Shown here piece after piece: positions 48,434 to 55,550 of a stretch of DNA of 64,000 bases. The stretch is from Elusimicrobia bacterium GWA2_66_18 (lineage in GTDB: Bacteria > Elusimicrobiota > Elusimicrobia > UBA1565 > UBA9628), in the NCBI GenBank assembly GCA_001799675.1, contig MGTX01000031.1:1-64000 (forward strand), in the 5' to 3' direction. Below the pieces are notes generated by a model. That model was not told the origin of the DNA. It worked only from the letters and a program-made list of their open reading frames with translations, and searched no databases. Every line of letters begins with the position of its first letter. The first letter of the stretch is position 1. The position numbers and the translations under genes were made by a program.

Positions 48434-49231
48434 ATGAAATTATCGATTCTGATGCTTGCCGCTTGCTTCACCAACGGCGTCCCGGCGCGCGCGCAAAGCG
48501 TCTTAGACCCCTCGGTCTGGGAGCAAAGCGAAAAGCTGGGCGCGGACATCCGCGGCATTAAGGTCCTCGCCCAGGCGGACCGGGCCTCTAGGCCGGAGTC
48601 GGCCGCCTTGACGCTGCCCTTCACTCCCAGCGTTCCTTTCAAAATCAGAACTCAAATGAGCGGCGACATGGAGTTCGTCTCCGCCATCCGCGCCGAGGAA
48701 GCCTCGGGACTTCATCGAAATATTTTCGGATCGGTGGACGGCCGCGACTACCTGCGCTTCTTCTCGGACCGGATTGAGTCCATCGATATGGGGAGTTGCG
48801 GAGATTCCATCGGCGCCGTCGCCTGCGTCTATGGCTGGAATTCCTCGAAAATGTGGTTGGCCAAAGGCTATGCGCTGCTGAACATCCCTCAGATATCTCG
48901 AATAGGGATCGTGTTCCATGAAGCCCGGCACACGGAGGACGCCCACGACAATTGGCCGCACGCCCTTTGCCCGACGCCCTTCAAGGACGAGAGCGGCAAC
49001 GACGTCAGAGGCATCTTCAGCGGCGTCCTCCTGGCTGGGAAAGAGGGCTGCGACACGACGCCCTTCGGGGCGTACGGCACGGGTCTGGTCATGCTCAAGA
49101 ACATCTCGAAATACTGCGTGAATTGCACCGACAAGGTCAGGATGGACGCCGGCCTGTATGCCGACGACCTTTTGCGAAGGATCATCGATCCGGCCGCGGT
49201 GAAGACGATCCAAGACGATCTCTATCGATGA
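48434..49231 (+). CDS. Small exported protein with HExxH zinc-protease motif
   Basis: The 265-residue precursor has a short signal peptide (MKLSILMLAACFTNGVPARAQS). The mature part contains IGIVFHEARHTEDAHDNWPHALC, an HExxH motif (H162, E163, H166) with nearby His/Asp residues that could complete a zinc site. Paired cysteines (CGDSIGAVAC, CPTPF, GCDTT, YCVNC) suggest disulfides in the periplasm. No family was recognised. TATAAT (48409) and AGGAG 6 nt before the ATG give a short, normal leader. The next gene overlaps its stop (ATGA), so the two form an operon. Confidence 0.7.
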   Translation: MKLSILMLAACFTNGVPARAQSVLDPSVWEQSEKLGADIRGIKVLAQADRASRPESAALTLPFTPSVPFKIRTQMSGDMEFVSAIRAEEASGLHRNIFGSVDGRDYLRFFSDRIESIDMGSCGDSIGAVACVYGWNSSKMWLAKGYALLNIPQISRIGIVFHEARHTEDAHDNWPHALCPTPFKDESGNDVRGIFSGVLLAGKEGCDTTPFGAYGTGLVMLKNISKYCVNCTDKVRMDAGLYADDLLRRIIDPAAVKTIQDDLYR

Positions 49232-49950
49232 AGCGGGCCGTTCTTGCGGCGGCCGCCCTGGGCGCTCTGCTCGTTTTCCTGAGGCAAAAGCCGGCGCCTC
49301 GTCCTTCCTCTCAAGCGGAACTGCCGCCGCCGGCGCCCAACCGCCATCCCTCATCGGCAGCCGGCCGCGGACAGATCGCGGGCCATCCCTCGACAGTCCT
49401 TGCCGCCGCACCCGAGTCCAGCGCCCGCCAAATCCCCAAGAGAGGCGAGCCTCGCGCGGGCTTCTCGGCCCAAACCATGACCAAAGAAGCCCTCTTGGAC
49501 GACATTTTCCGATCTAAAAACGACAACGATCCGCGATTGGACAGCGGCTTCAACGACCTCTCCCCCGAGACCAAAACTATTTTTCGACTGAAGTACCGCC
49601 GACTTCCCCCCGAGCGCCTCAACGAGCGCGGAACGATCGCCTATCTGCTCGGCAAGAACCTCGCCTCGCCCGAAGATTGGGCGTTCCTGCGCGAACTGGT
49701 CGTCGAACCGCCCTGCCTGAGCCTGGCCGACTGCGCGAAAGAAGACGCGTTCGCGCAGGCGCGCGAAAATACGGGCGACGCCGTCACCTTGGCTTATCCC
49801 GCTCTCGTCGCGCTCAAGCAGGCGCAGCGCGTCCTGGAGAACGCCCGTTCCGGCGGAGCGGACCGGAGGGAAGCGCTGGCCGTGGTCCGGGCCGCCAAAG
49901 GCTCACGAGCCCCGATCGTCGCGCGAACCGCCGCTGAGATCAATCGGTAG
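49228..49950 (+). CDS. Exported or membrane-anchored protein of unknown function
   Basis: The ATG at 49228 overlaps the previous stop (ATGA) and gives 240 residues. There is an N-terminal hydrophobic anchor (AVLAAAALGALLVFL), a Pro/Ser-rich linker to about 75, and a helical domain (TKEALLDDIFRSKNDNDPRL..., TIAYLLGKNLASPEDWAFLRELVVEPPCLSLADC). No family is recognised. Its coupling to the HExxH protein suggests a partner role in the periplasm, which is inference from position only. Confidence 0.65.
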   Translation: MKRAVLAAAALGALLVFLRQKPAPRPSSQAELPPPAPNRHPSSAAGRGQIAGHPSTVLAAAPESSARQIPKRGEPRAGFSAQTMTKEALLDDIFRSKNDNDPRLDSGFNDLSPETKTIFRLKYRRLPPERLNERGTIAYLLGKNLASPEDWAFLRELVVEPPCLSLADCAKEDAFAQARENTGDAVTLAYPALVALKQAQRVLENARSGGADRREALAVVRAAKGSRAPIVARTAAEINR

Positions 49951-49963
49951 GAGCGGCGTCATC

Positions 49964-51376
49964 TCAGTCGCCGTCGACGCCGACGGACACGACGGGCTTC
50001 TTGGAGAACCGGGCGAGCTTCTCCTTGACCTGCCGCGCGTCGCCCACCGCCACGACGGTCATCTCGTCGGGACGCATGAAGACGGCGGCCGCGCGCCGCA
50101 CCGAGTCCGGGGTCACCGCCATGAGACGGTCGACGTAGGTATCGTAAAAATCAGCCGGCAGGCGCATCCGGATCTGATGCAGGACGGCGCCGGCGACTCC
50201 CTCCTGGGTCTCCAGTTCGCGGGCGAAGCCGCCCGCGAGGTAGGACTTGGCCTGGGCGACCTCCTCGGCCGTGGGCGCGGAGTCGCGCATGCGCTGGAGG
50301 TGCCCCAGCACCGCCCCGAGGGCCGCCGCGGCCGCCTCGGTGCGCACGGGGGTGCGGATGCGCAAGACAGACGCGGTCAGGCGGTGCTCGAGGCGGCTGC
50401 CGATGCGGTAGGTGTAGCCCTTGGTCTCTCGGATGTCGCGCACGAGGCGCGAGGAGAATGAGCCGCCGAGCACGCCGTTGGCCACAAGAAGGTCAAAGTA
50501 GACGGGGCTGTCCTCCCGCGCGGCCGGGTTACCCAGAAAGAATGAGACCTGGCTCGACTTGGGACGGTCGAAGAGATAGACGGTGCGTTCGGCCGCCGGG
50601 GCCGGGACGGGGAGGACATCCGGGAACGGAGCGCCGCCTTCCCAGGAACTGAAGTGCTTCTGAACCGCGGACTCGGCTCCGGACCTGCCGAGGTCACCCA
50701 CCAGCACCAGAACCGAGCCGCGCGGCGTGAAGAGGCGCTTGTGGGCCGCGGCCACCCGGTCGCGCAGGATGCGCTCGATGGAATCCTCGGTCGGCGCGGT
50801 CACGGCGTAGGGATGCCCGGCAAAGGCCTTCTTATAAAAAATCACGCCCGCCAGGAAGTCGCTCTCGGCGCGGTTGGCCGCCAGTTCCTCCTTCATGTTA
50901 GCGCGACGCAGGGACACCTCCGCCTCCGGGAAGGAAGGCGCGCGGATGACCTCGGATAGCAGGGATAACATCGCGTCGGCCTTGTCGGAGAGGGCCGAGG
51001 CGTGGACCAGGAAGGAGTCGGGGGCGGCGTCCGCCGAGATGGAGCCGCCGAAGAGCTCCGCCGCGTCGGCGATCTGCTTCGACGTCTTCGTGGCCGTCCC
51101 GTCGCTCAGAAGCTCGGCCAGGGCGTCGGCCATTCCCGCATCCTCGGCGGGCAGAGCCGCCGAACCTCCCGGCACGGACAGAGTAGCGCTCACGAGCGGC
51201 GAGCGCCGGTCCGTGACCAGAACGACCCGGAGGCCGTTGGCCAGCTTCCACTCCGCGCGCGCGGGGATCCTCACCGCGCGCATCGGGCCGACCATCGGAG
51301 CCTTGGACATATCCATGGTCTGCGCCGCGCGCGCGGCCGACGCGAAACAGAAGGAGACAAGAAGCAGGGCGTTCAT
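49964..51376 (-). CDS. M16-family peptidase-like subunit lacking the catalytic motif
   Basis: The 470-residue exported protein (signal peptide MNALLLVSFCFASAARAAQT) has two M16 domains: WKLANGLRVVLVTDRRSPLVSATLSVPGGSAA, then the position of the HxxEH motif reads GMADALAELLSDGT, with no His or EH. The second domain includes KSSQVSFFLGNPA and LVANGVLGGSFSSRLVRDIRETKGYTYRI. It should therefore be the non-catalytic half of a heterodimeric M16B enzyme. Its ATG overlaps the stop of the catalytic partner, with GGGAGG upstream. Confidence 0.9.
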   Translation of the reverse strand: MNALLLVSFCFASAARAAQTMDMSKAPMVGPMRAVRIPARAEWKLANGLRVVLVTDRRSPLVSATLSVPGGSAALPAEDAGMADALAELLSDGTATKTSKQIADAAELFGGSISADAAPDSFLVHASALSDKADAMLSLLSEVIRAPSFPEAEVSLRRANMKEELAANRAESDFLAGVIFYKKAFAGHPYAVTAPTEDSIERILRDRVAAAHKRLFTPRGSVLVLVGDLGRSGAESAVQKHFSSWEGGAPFPDVLPVPAPAAERTVYLFDRPKSSQVSFFLGNPAAREDSPVYFDLLVANGVLGGSFSSRLVRDIRETKGYTYRIGSRLEHRLTASVLRIRTPVRTEAAAAALGAVLGHLQRMRDSAPTAEEVAQAKSYLAGGFARELETQEGVAGAVLHQIRMRLPADFYDTYVDRLMAVTPDSVRRAAAVFMRPDEMTVVAVGDARQVKEKLARFSKKPVVSVGVDGD

Positions 51377-52773
51377 TCTACGCCTCCCGCCGTGACCTCG
51401 AACCAGGTCGCGGCCTCGGCTTTGAGATGCGCCGCGGCGGCGCGGCGGATGTCCTCATTGGTCACGGCCAAGATGCGGGAGAGCTCCCGGTTGGCGGCCT
51501 CGGGATCGCCGTCCAGGAGGGTGCTCTGGAGCAGGCGCCGGGCCCGGCCCAGACGCGTCTCCTCGGCACGCACCCAATCGGAACGGAACTTAACCTTCAC
51601 CCGTTCAAGCTCCTCGGGGGCCAGGCCCTCGGCCGCCACGCGCGCCGTCTGCGCCGCGATCAACTCCTTGACCGCGGCGAAGGGCTGGTCTTTTTTGTGC
51701 ACGATGAAGGCCCCGAAGAGGCCGGGGGCCTGGTACTCGTCCCAATCCGCGAGCGGGAAGCCCAAGCCTCCCTCCACGGACACCGCGGTCCGACTCTCCT
51801 TGACCAGCGACTGGTAGAGCCGCGAACTCTTTCCGGAGAACAGGGCGTTGCCGAGCAGGACCAGGGCGCGGTGCGAAACCGTGCCGCGCGCCGGCGCGCC
51901 CTTCCAGGTCACGCCCAGGGCCGGGAGCTTGGCGTGCTCATCCTTGACGGTGAAGGCGCGCTCGCCCCTCGGATCCGGCTCCGTCGTGTCCAAGTGAGCG
52001 GGGCGGGGCTTGGACTTGATGGGGGTGAAGTAGGCCGTCACCAGACGACGAACCTCGGCGGGGTCGGCGTCGCCCACGACGGCCATGGTGATGTTGTCGG
52101 GCGAGTAATAGGCGTCGAAAAAGGACTTCACGTCCTTGAGGGAGGCCGCGTCCAGGTCCTCGAAGGAGCCGATGACGGGATGGGCGTTCTGCCAGTTCTC
52201 GAAGGAGCGGGCGGCCATCTCCACCCCCATGACCGCGCCGTAAGGCTGATTGTCCACGCGCATGCGCTTCTCTTCCTTCACCACCTCGATCTGGTTCTTG
52301 ACCGCCTGGCGCGTGACGCGGAGCGCGCCGATGCGGTCGGCGTCCAGCCATAGGGCCACGGCCAGGGCGTTGGAGGGGAGCTCCTCGTAGTAGAAGGTGA
52401 AGTCCTCGTGGGTGGAGGCGTTGTTGTCGCCGCCAAATGACTCAAGGAAGCGGTCGAAGCCTCCCTTGGGCACGTGCGCGGAGCCCTCGAACATCATGTG
52501 CTCGAAGAGGTGGGCGAAGCCGGAGCGTCCCCGCGCCTCGTGGCGTCCGCCGACGCCCACGATCATGGCGACCGCGACGACGGGCACCGAGGCGTCGCGA
52601 CTGACCAGCACGCGCATCCCGTTGCGAAGGGTGAAGCTGGAGAAGTCGATGCGGGCGGCCGCGGGCGGGCCGACCGCGGGGACCGAGGTCACGGCCTCCG
52701 GCGCGAGCGATCCCCGCGCGCCGGTCGCGGACAGCAACGCAAGCGCGGCCGCCAAGAGCATCCTTCCCCTCAT
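51373..52773 (-). CDS. M16-family zinc metallopeptidase, catalytic subunit
   Basis: The 466-residue exported protein (signal peptide MRGRMLLAAALALLSATGARG) has the inverted zinc motif HxxEH in GRSGFAHLFEHMMFEGSAHV and the downstream Glu region (NNASTHEDFTFYYEELPSNAL). A second M16 domain has DNITMAVVGDADPAEV and LGNALFSGKSSRLYQSLV. It would degrade peptides in the periplasm together with the adjacent non-catalytic subunit. A strong GGAGGAG ribosome site precedes the ATG, which overlaps the stop of the upstream methyltransferase by 4 bp. Confidence 0.94.
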   Translation of the reverse strand: MRGRMLLAAALALLSATGARGSLAPEAVTSVPAVGPPAAARIDFSSFTLRNGMRVLVSRDASVPVVAVAMIVGVGGRHEARGRSGFAHLFEHMMFEGSAHVPKGGFDRFLESFGGDNNASTHEDFTFYYEELPSNALAVALWLDADRIGALRVTRQAVKNQIEVVKEEKRMRVDNQPYGAVMGVEMAARSFENWQNAHPVIGSFEDLDAASLKDVKSFFDAYYSPDNITMAVVGDADPAEVRRLVTAYFTPIKSKPRPAHLDTTEPDPRGERAFTVKDEHAKLPALGVTWKGAPARGTVSHRALVLLGNALFSGKSSRLYQSLVKESRTAVSVEGGLGFPLADWDEYQAPGLFGAFIVHKKDQPFAAVKELIAAQTARVAAEGLAPEELERVKVKFRSDWVRAEETRLGRARRLLQSTLLDGDPEAANRELSRILAVTNEDIRRAAAAHLKAEAATWFEVTAGGVE

Positions 52774-53597
52774 GCTCTCCTCCGTCCTTTGATCCGGAGC
52801 GCCTTGATGAGGCCCGCATCCGGATCGGACCGGACGCTCTTATCCTCTCGCGCGCGCTCCGCCAGGAGCGCCAGGCGGCGGCTGTCCATGCCGTAAGCCG
52901 AACCGTCGAAGCCCCCCCAACACTGGCGGTAGAGCAGGCCCGCCCTCTCGATGTGGGCCTTGAGTTCGGTCAGGGTGTAGACGCGCACGCTGACGAAGGA
53001 CGGGGTGCGCCTCCCGTCGGCCAGCACGATGGTGCGGTGGTTATCGAGGCGCCCCCTCTCAAAATCGAAGGCGATGCGGTCCAGCACGACCGCGCCCTTG
53101 CCCTCCTCGGCGCGCTCCCACATGTTGGGCTCGAAGTGACGCATAAGCCACTCCTTGTTGAGGACCTCGATGAGGAGCTTGCCTCCGGGCTTCAGCGAGC
53201 GTTTGACGGCCTCCAGGCAGCGCAGGTCGTCGCGATCGGCCGGCAACTGGCCGAAGGCGCCGTCGAGGCTGACGACGGCGTCGAAATCGGCGCGGTAGGG
53301 AATGGCGCGGATGTCGGCCTTCATGAAATGGACGTTGAGCTTCTCGCCCTTGGCGGCGATGCGCGCCGCGGTCAGGGCCCGCTCGTCGGGGTCGATGCCC
53401 AGCACGCGATGGCCGCGTCGGGCCAGTTCCAAGGTCAGCCGCCCGGAGCCGCAGCCCAGGTCCAGCAAGCGCGAACGCGGCTCGGGGGCCAGGAAGCGCT
53501 CCAGGCCGTCGATGATCCCCTTGACCTGCGAGTGGGAACGGCGGGTGGGATCGTCCTCCAGGTGCATGCGCCACCAGGAATGGGCTTCTTTCTTCAT
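52770..53597 (-). CDS. Class I SAM-dependent methyltransferase
   Basis: The 275-residue protein shows SRLLDLGCGSGRLTLELARRGHRVLGID (motif I), FMKADIRAIPYRADFDAVVSLDGAFGQL (motif II) and SLKPGGKLLIEVLNKEWLM. It is a soluble small-molecule or unknown-substrate methyltransferase. It is the first gene of an operon with the two M16 genes (ATGA overlap), though no functional link is obvious. TAGAAT ends 6 nt before the ATG, so the mRNA is probably leaderless. Confidence 0.9.
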   Translation of the reverse strand: MKKEAHSWWRMHLEDDPTRRSHSQVKGIIDGLERFLAPEPRSRLLDLGCGSGRLTLELARRGHRVLGIDPDERALTAARIAAKGEKLNVHFMKADIRAIPYRADFDAVVSLDGAFGQLPADRDDLRCLEAVKRSLKPGGKLLIEVLNKEWLMRHFEPNMWERAEEGKGAVVLDRIAFDFERGRLDNHRTIVLADGRRTPSFVSVRVYTLTELKAHIERAGLLYRQCWGGFDGSAYGMDSRRLALLAERAREDKSVRSDPDAGLIKALRIKGRRRA

Positions 53598-53603
53598 TGC
53601 CGG

Positions 53604-53613
53604 ATTCTATATT
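53604..53613. promoter_or_regulatory. Divergent overlapping -10 elements (methyltransferase / candidate ncRNA)
   Basis: TAGAAT on the minus strand (53609 to 53604) serves the methyltransferase gene. TATATT on the plus strand (53608-53613) points into the gene-free stretch that ends in a strong terminator. The two hexamers overlap by two bases, as at 23.0 kb. Confidence 0.4.
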
Positions 53614-53619
53614 AAAGGA

Positions 53620-53853
53620 CGCTCCAGCCGACCTGGGACTTTTGGCCTACAGAGGTATAGGCTCATCGACCCTGAATGCGGCCCCGCGTGCAGGCTATCC
53701 TCAGAACAGGTCGCAGTCCTCCTCCTACCCGGCGCGAGAGCGGCGGGATCCCGGAAGACGGCGAACCGCGGTGCAGGAAGTAACGCCCCCTATCCGCGGC
53801 AAGACGCCAGGAGTCCGCCCCACATCTCAGGAAGGCGGACTCCTTCGTTTTTT
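53620..53853 (+). ncRNA. Candidate structured non-coding RNA, about 230 nt
   Basis: This stretch has a -10-like TATATT upstream and a strong intrinsic terminator at its end but no credible protein. Local hairpins include GCCTA-N8-TAGGC, CCTG..ATGCG-GCCC-CGCGT..CAGG and CCCGGCGC-GAGA-GCGGCGGG, the last capped by a GNRA loop; a longer-range CCGCGG pairing is possible. It shows no clear hallmark of SRP RNA, RNase P RNA, tmRNA or 6S RNA. The next gene has its own -10 after the terminator, so this would be an independent transcript. Confidence 0.45.
53810..53853 (+). terminator. Intrinsic terminator ending the candidate ncRNA
   Basis: A perfect 10-bp stem, GGAGTCCGCC (53810-53819) and GGCGGACTCC (53834-53843), is followed by TTCGTTTTTT. 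It terminates plus-strand transcription ahead of the nitrilase gene. Confidence 0.9.
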
Positions 53854-53855
53854 GG

Positions 53856-53861
53856 TAGACT
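53856..53861 (+). promoter_or_regulatory. -10 element of the nitrilase gene
   Basis: TAGACT ends 9 nt before the ATG at 53871, immediately after the terminator, again predicting a leader of 1-3 nt. Confidence 0.35.
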
Positions 53862-53870
53862 CGGCGCCCG

Positions 53871-54647
53871 ATGGCATTGAGACTCGGCGTCATCCAGAAC
53901 CGCCCCCAATATCTCGATACCGCGGCCAACCTCAAGGCCTGCTTCGCGCTGATGGATAAACACCAGGCCGACCTGTGGGTCCTGCCGGAATTCTTCGCTT
54001 CCGGGTATCACTTTAAGACCAAAGCCGAGGCCCGGAAGTGCGCCGAAACCAGCGACGGTCCCCTCGTCGCCCTGCTGAAGGCCTACGCGGCCAAGAACGA
54101 CTGCGCCATCGTGGCGGGGTTCCCCGAGAAAGCGGGAACGAAGCTGTATAACTCCGCGGTCTTGGCTCAGGGCGGCAAGTCTCGAATCTACAGAAAAACC
54201 CATCTTTTCGGCGGTGAGAAACGATTTTTCACGGGCGGCGACACCGGATTCTGGACCGAGAAGGTCAAAGGGGTCTCCATCGGCGTGATGGTCTGTTTCG
54301 ACTGGTTCTTCCCCGAGAGCGCCCGGACTTTGGCCCTCAAGGGCGCCCAGATCATCGCCCACCCCTCCAATCTGGTCCTGCCCTGGGCTCCCGAAGGCAT
54401 GAAGATCCGCTCCCTCGAGAATCGGGTCTTCTCGGCCACGGCCGACCGCGTAGGGGCCGAGCGGGGTCTGCGCTTCATCGGTCAGTCCCAGGTCGTCGCG
54501 CCCAACGGCGAGCTCTATTTCCGCCTGAGCCGCGAGCAGGAGCAGGCCGCCGTAATCTCCATCGACGCCTGGACGGCCAAGGACAAGCGGGTCCACCCGG
54601 ACTGCGACCTCTTCGCCGACCGCCGGCCCCGTTTCTATGCCCGCTGA
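53871..54647 (+). CDS. Carbon-nitrogen hydrolase (nitrilase superfamily)
   Basis: The 258-residue protein has the nitrilase-superfamily triad in order: Glu in WVLPEFFASGY (E40), Lys in IYRKTHLF (K109) and Cys in GVMVCFDWFFPE (C142). VGFP-type VAGFPEK and AHPSNLVLPWA are also typical. These cytosolic enzymes hydrolyse amides or carbamoyl compounds; the substrate is not inferable. The last 11 bp overlap the thioesterase gene. Confidence 0.92.
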   Translation: MALRLGVIQNRPQYLDTAANLKACFALMDKHQADLWVLPEFFASGYHFKTKAEARKCAETSDGPLVALLKAYAAKNDCAIVAGFPEKAGTKLYNSAVLAQGGKSRIYRKTHLFGGEKRFFTGGDTGFWTEKVKGVSIGVMVCFDWFFPESARTLALKGAQIIAHPSNLVLPWAPEGMKIRSLENRVFSATADRVGAERGLRFIGQSQVVAPNGELYFRLSREQEQAAVISIDAWTAKDKRVHPDCDLFADRRPRFYAR

Positions 54648-55134
54648 ACGGCGCAAGTCGTCGGAGATGAACCGCCAGCCCAAGGCGGTGCGCGAGTCGA
54701 TCAGCGACGTGGCCGATCTGATGTTCCCCACGGACGCGAACATGCACGGCACGGTCTTCGGCGGACGGGTCCTGCAGATGGTGGACAAGGCGGCCACCGT
54801 ATGCGCCATGCGCCATGCGGGCGGCCTGGTGGTCACGGTGGCCATGGAGCGCGTCGAGTTCCTGGTCCCCATCCGGGTGGGCAGCTTTCTCATCGCCGAA
54901 GCCCGGGTCAATCATGTAGGCCGCTCCTCCATGGAGATCGGAGTCGAGGTCTACGCCGAGGATCTGGTCAAGGGAGTGCGCCAGCACACGAACTCCTGCC
55001 TGGTCACGATGGTGGCAGTAGACCCAAACGGCCGCCCGACCATCGTGGCGCCCCTCCTGCTCGAGTCGCGCGACGAAAAGGATCGCTGGATCGCCGCCGA
55101 AGCCCGCCGCCAGTCCCGCAGAAAAACCGTCTAA
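54637..55134 (+). CDS. Acyl-CoA thioesterase (hotdog fold, YciA/BACH type)
   Basis: The 165-residue protein has the acyl-CoA thioester hydrolase pattern: MFPTDANMHGTVFGGRVLQMVDKAATVCAMRHAGG with the N-x-H-G...D signature, VTVAMERVEFLVPIRVGSFLIAEARVNHVGRSSMEIGVEV, and a charged tail. It hydrolyses medium- or long-chain acyl-CoA in the cytosol. The ATG at 54637 overlaps the nitrilase stop; an ATG ten codons later is also possible, as no clear ribosome site decides. Confidence 0.92.
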   Translation: MPAERRKSSEMNRQPKAVRESISDVADLMFPTDANMHGTVFGGRVLQMVDKAATVCAMRHAGGLVVTVAMERVEFLVPIRVGSFLIAEARVNHVGRSSMEIGVEVYAEDLVKGVRQHTNSCLVTMVAVDPNGRPTIVAPLLLESRDEKDRWIAAEARRQSRRKTV

Positions 55135-55150
55135 CGCTAACAAATGACAC

Positions 55151-55247
55151 TTGACGGACTATTGTCTCGTGATATAATCCAGACAGCCCTGTCGTCGAGG
55201 GGGGGCCCGCCGAAGGGCCCGCAAAAGTCACAGATCGAGGTATGACA
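55151..55247 (+). promoter_or_regulatory. Promoter and leader of the cold-shock gene
   Basis: TTGACG (55151-55156), 16 bp and TATAAT (55173-55178) form a strong sigma-70-type promoter. The leader of about 60 nt contains GGGCCC-GCCGAA-GGGCCC, a stable hairpin, and ends with GAGG at 55237-55240. That ribosome site is 7 nt before the ATG at 55248 and only 1 nt before the in-frame ATG at 55242, which picks the later start. Confidence 0.75.
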
Positions 55248-55448
55248 ATGCAAGGCAAGGTGAAATGGTTCAACGACCAGAAGGGATACGGATTCATCAC
55301 TCCTGATGATGCCAGCCCGGACGTCTTCGTCCATCACTCGGTCATCCAGGGAAACGGTTTCCGCACCCTCGCGGAGAACCAGACGGTCCGGTTCGATCTG
55401 ACTCAGACCGACAAGGGACCAAAGGCCGCCAACGTCGTCAAGCTCTGA
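55248..55448 (+). CDS. CspA-family cold-shock protein
   Basis: The 66-residue protein [21 protein letters not shown] has RNP1 (KGYGFI) and RNP2 (VFVHHS) motifs of the single-stranded nucleic-acid-binding cold-shock fold. It binds RNA or ssDNA and melts secondary structure. The MQGKVKWF start agrees with the family and with the ribosome-site spacing. It has its own promoter with a structured leader, which may mediate temperature or growth control, and a hairpin after the stop. Confidence 0.97.
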   Translation: MQGKVKWFNDQKGYGFITPDDASPDVFVHHSVIQGNGFRTLAENQTVRFDLTQTDKGPKAANVVKL

Positions 55449-55473
55449 GAGCTGCCGCGGGCCTTCAAAAGAA

Positions 55474-55502
55474 CCCCTCGCCCGGTTCAGCCGGGCGGGG
55501 GG
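55474..55502 (+). terminator. Strong GC hairpin after the cold-shock gene
   Basis: A 12-bp stem with one G-U pair (CCCCTCGCCCGG / CCGGGCGGGGGG, loop TTCAG) starts 25 bp after the stop. Only two T residues follow, so it may be a partial terminator or an mRNA-stabilising hairpin. Confidence 0.6.
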
Positions 55503-55550
55503 TTGCCATGTCCTTGCCGCCTGTTCGCGTTCCGCGATCCAAGAAACGTT

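Noticed and set aside
53620..53853. Identification of the candidate ncRNA as SRP, 6S, RNase P RNA or tmRNA
   Set aside because: None of the conserved motifs (SRP helix 8 loop, RNase P P4 core, tmRNA CCA end) could be found by eye, so no name is given.
53597..53959. A 120-codon frame through the gene-free stretch before the nitrilase
   Set aside because: It crosses the strong terminator and runs out of frame into the nitrilase gene; composition and hairpins fit an RNA better than a protein.
55503..55550. Upstream extension of the carbamoyltransferase by 16 codons
   Set aside because: The extra residues (CPCRLFAFRDPRN) do not match the family, and they begin at the foot of the hairpin after the cold-shock gene.
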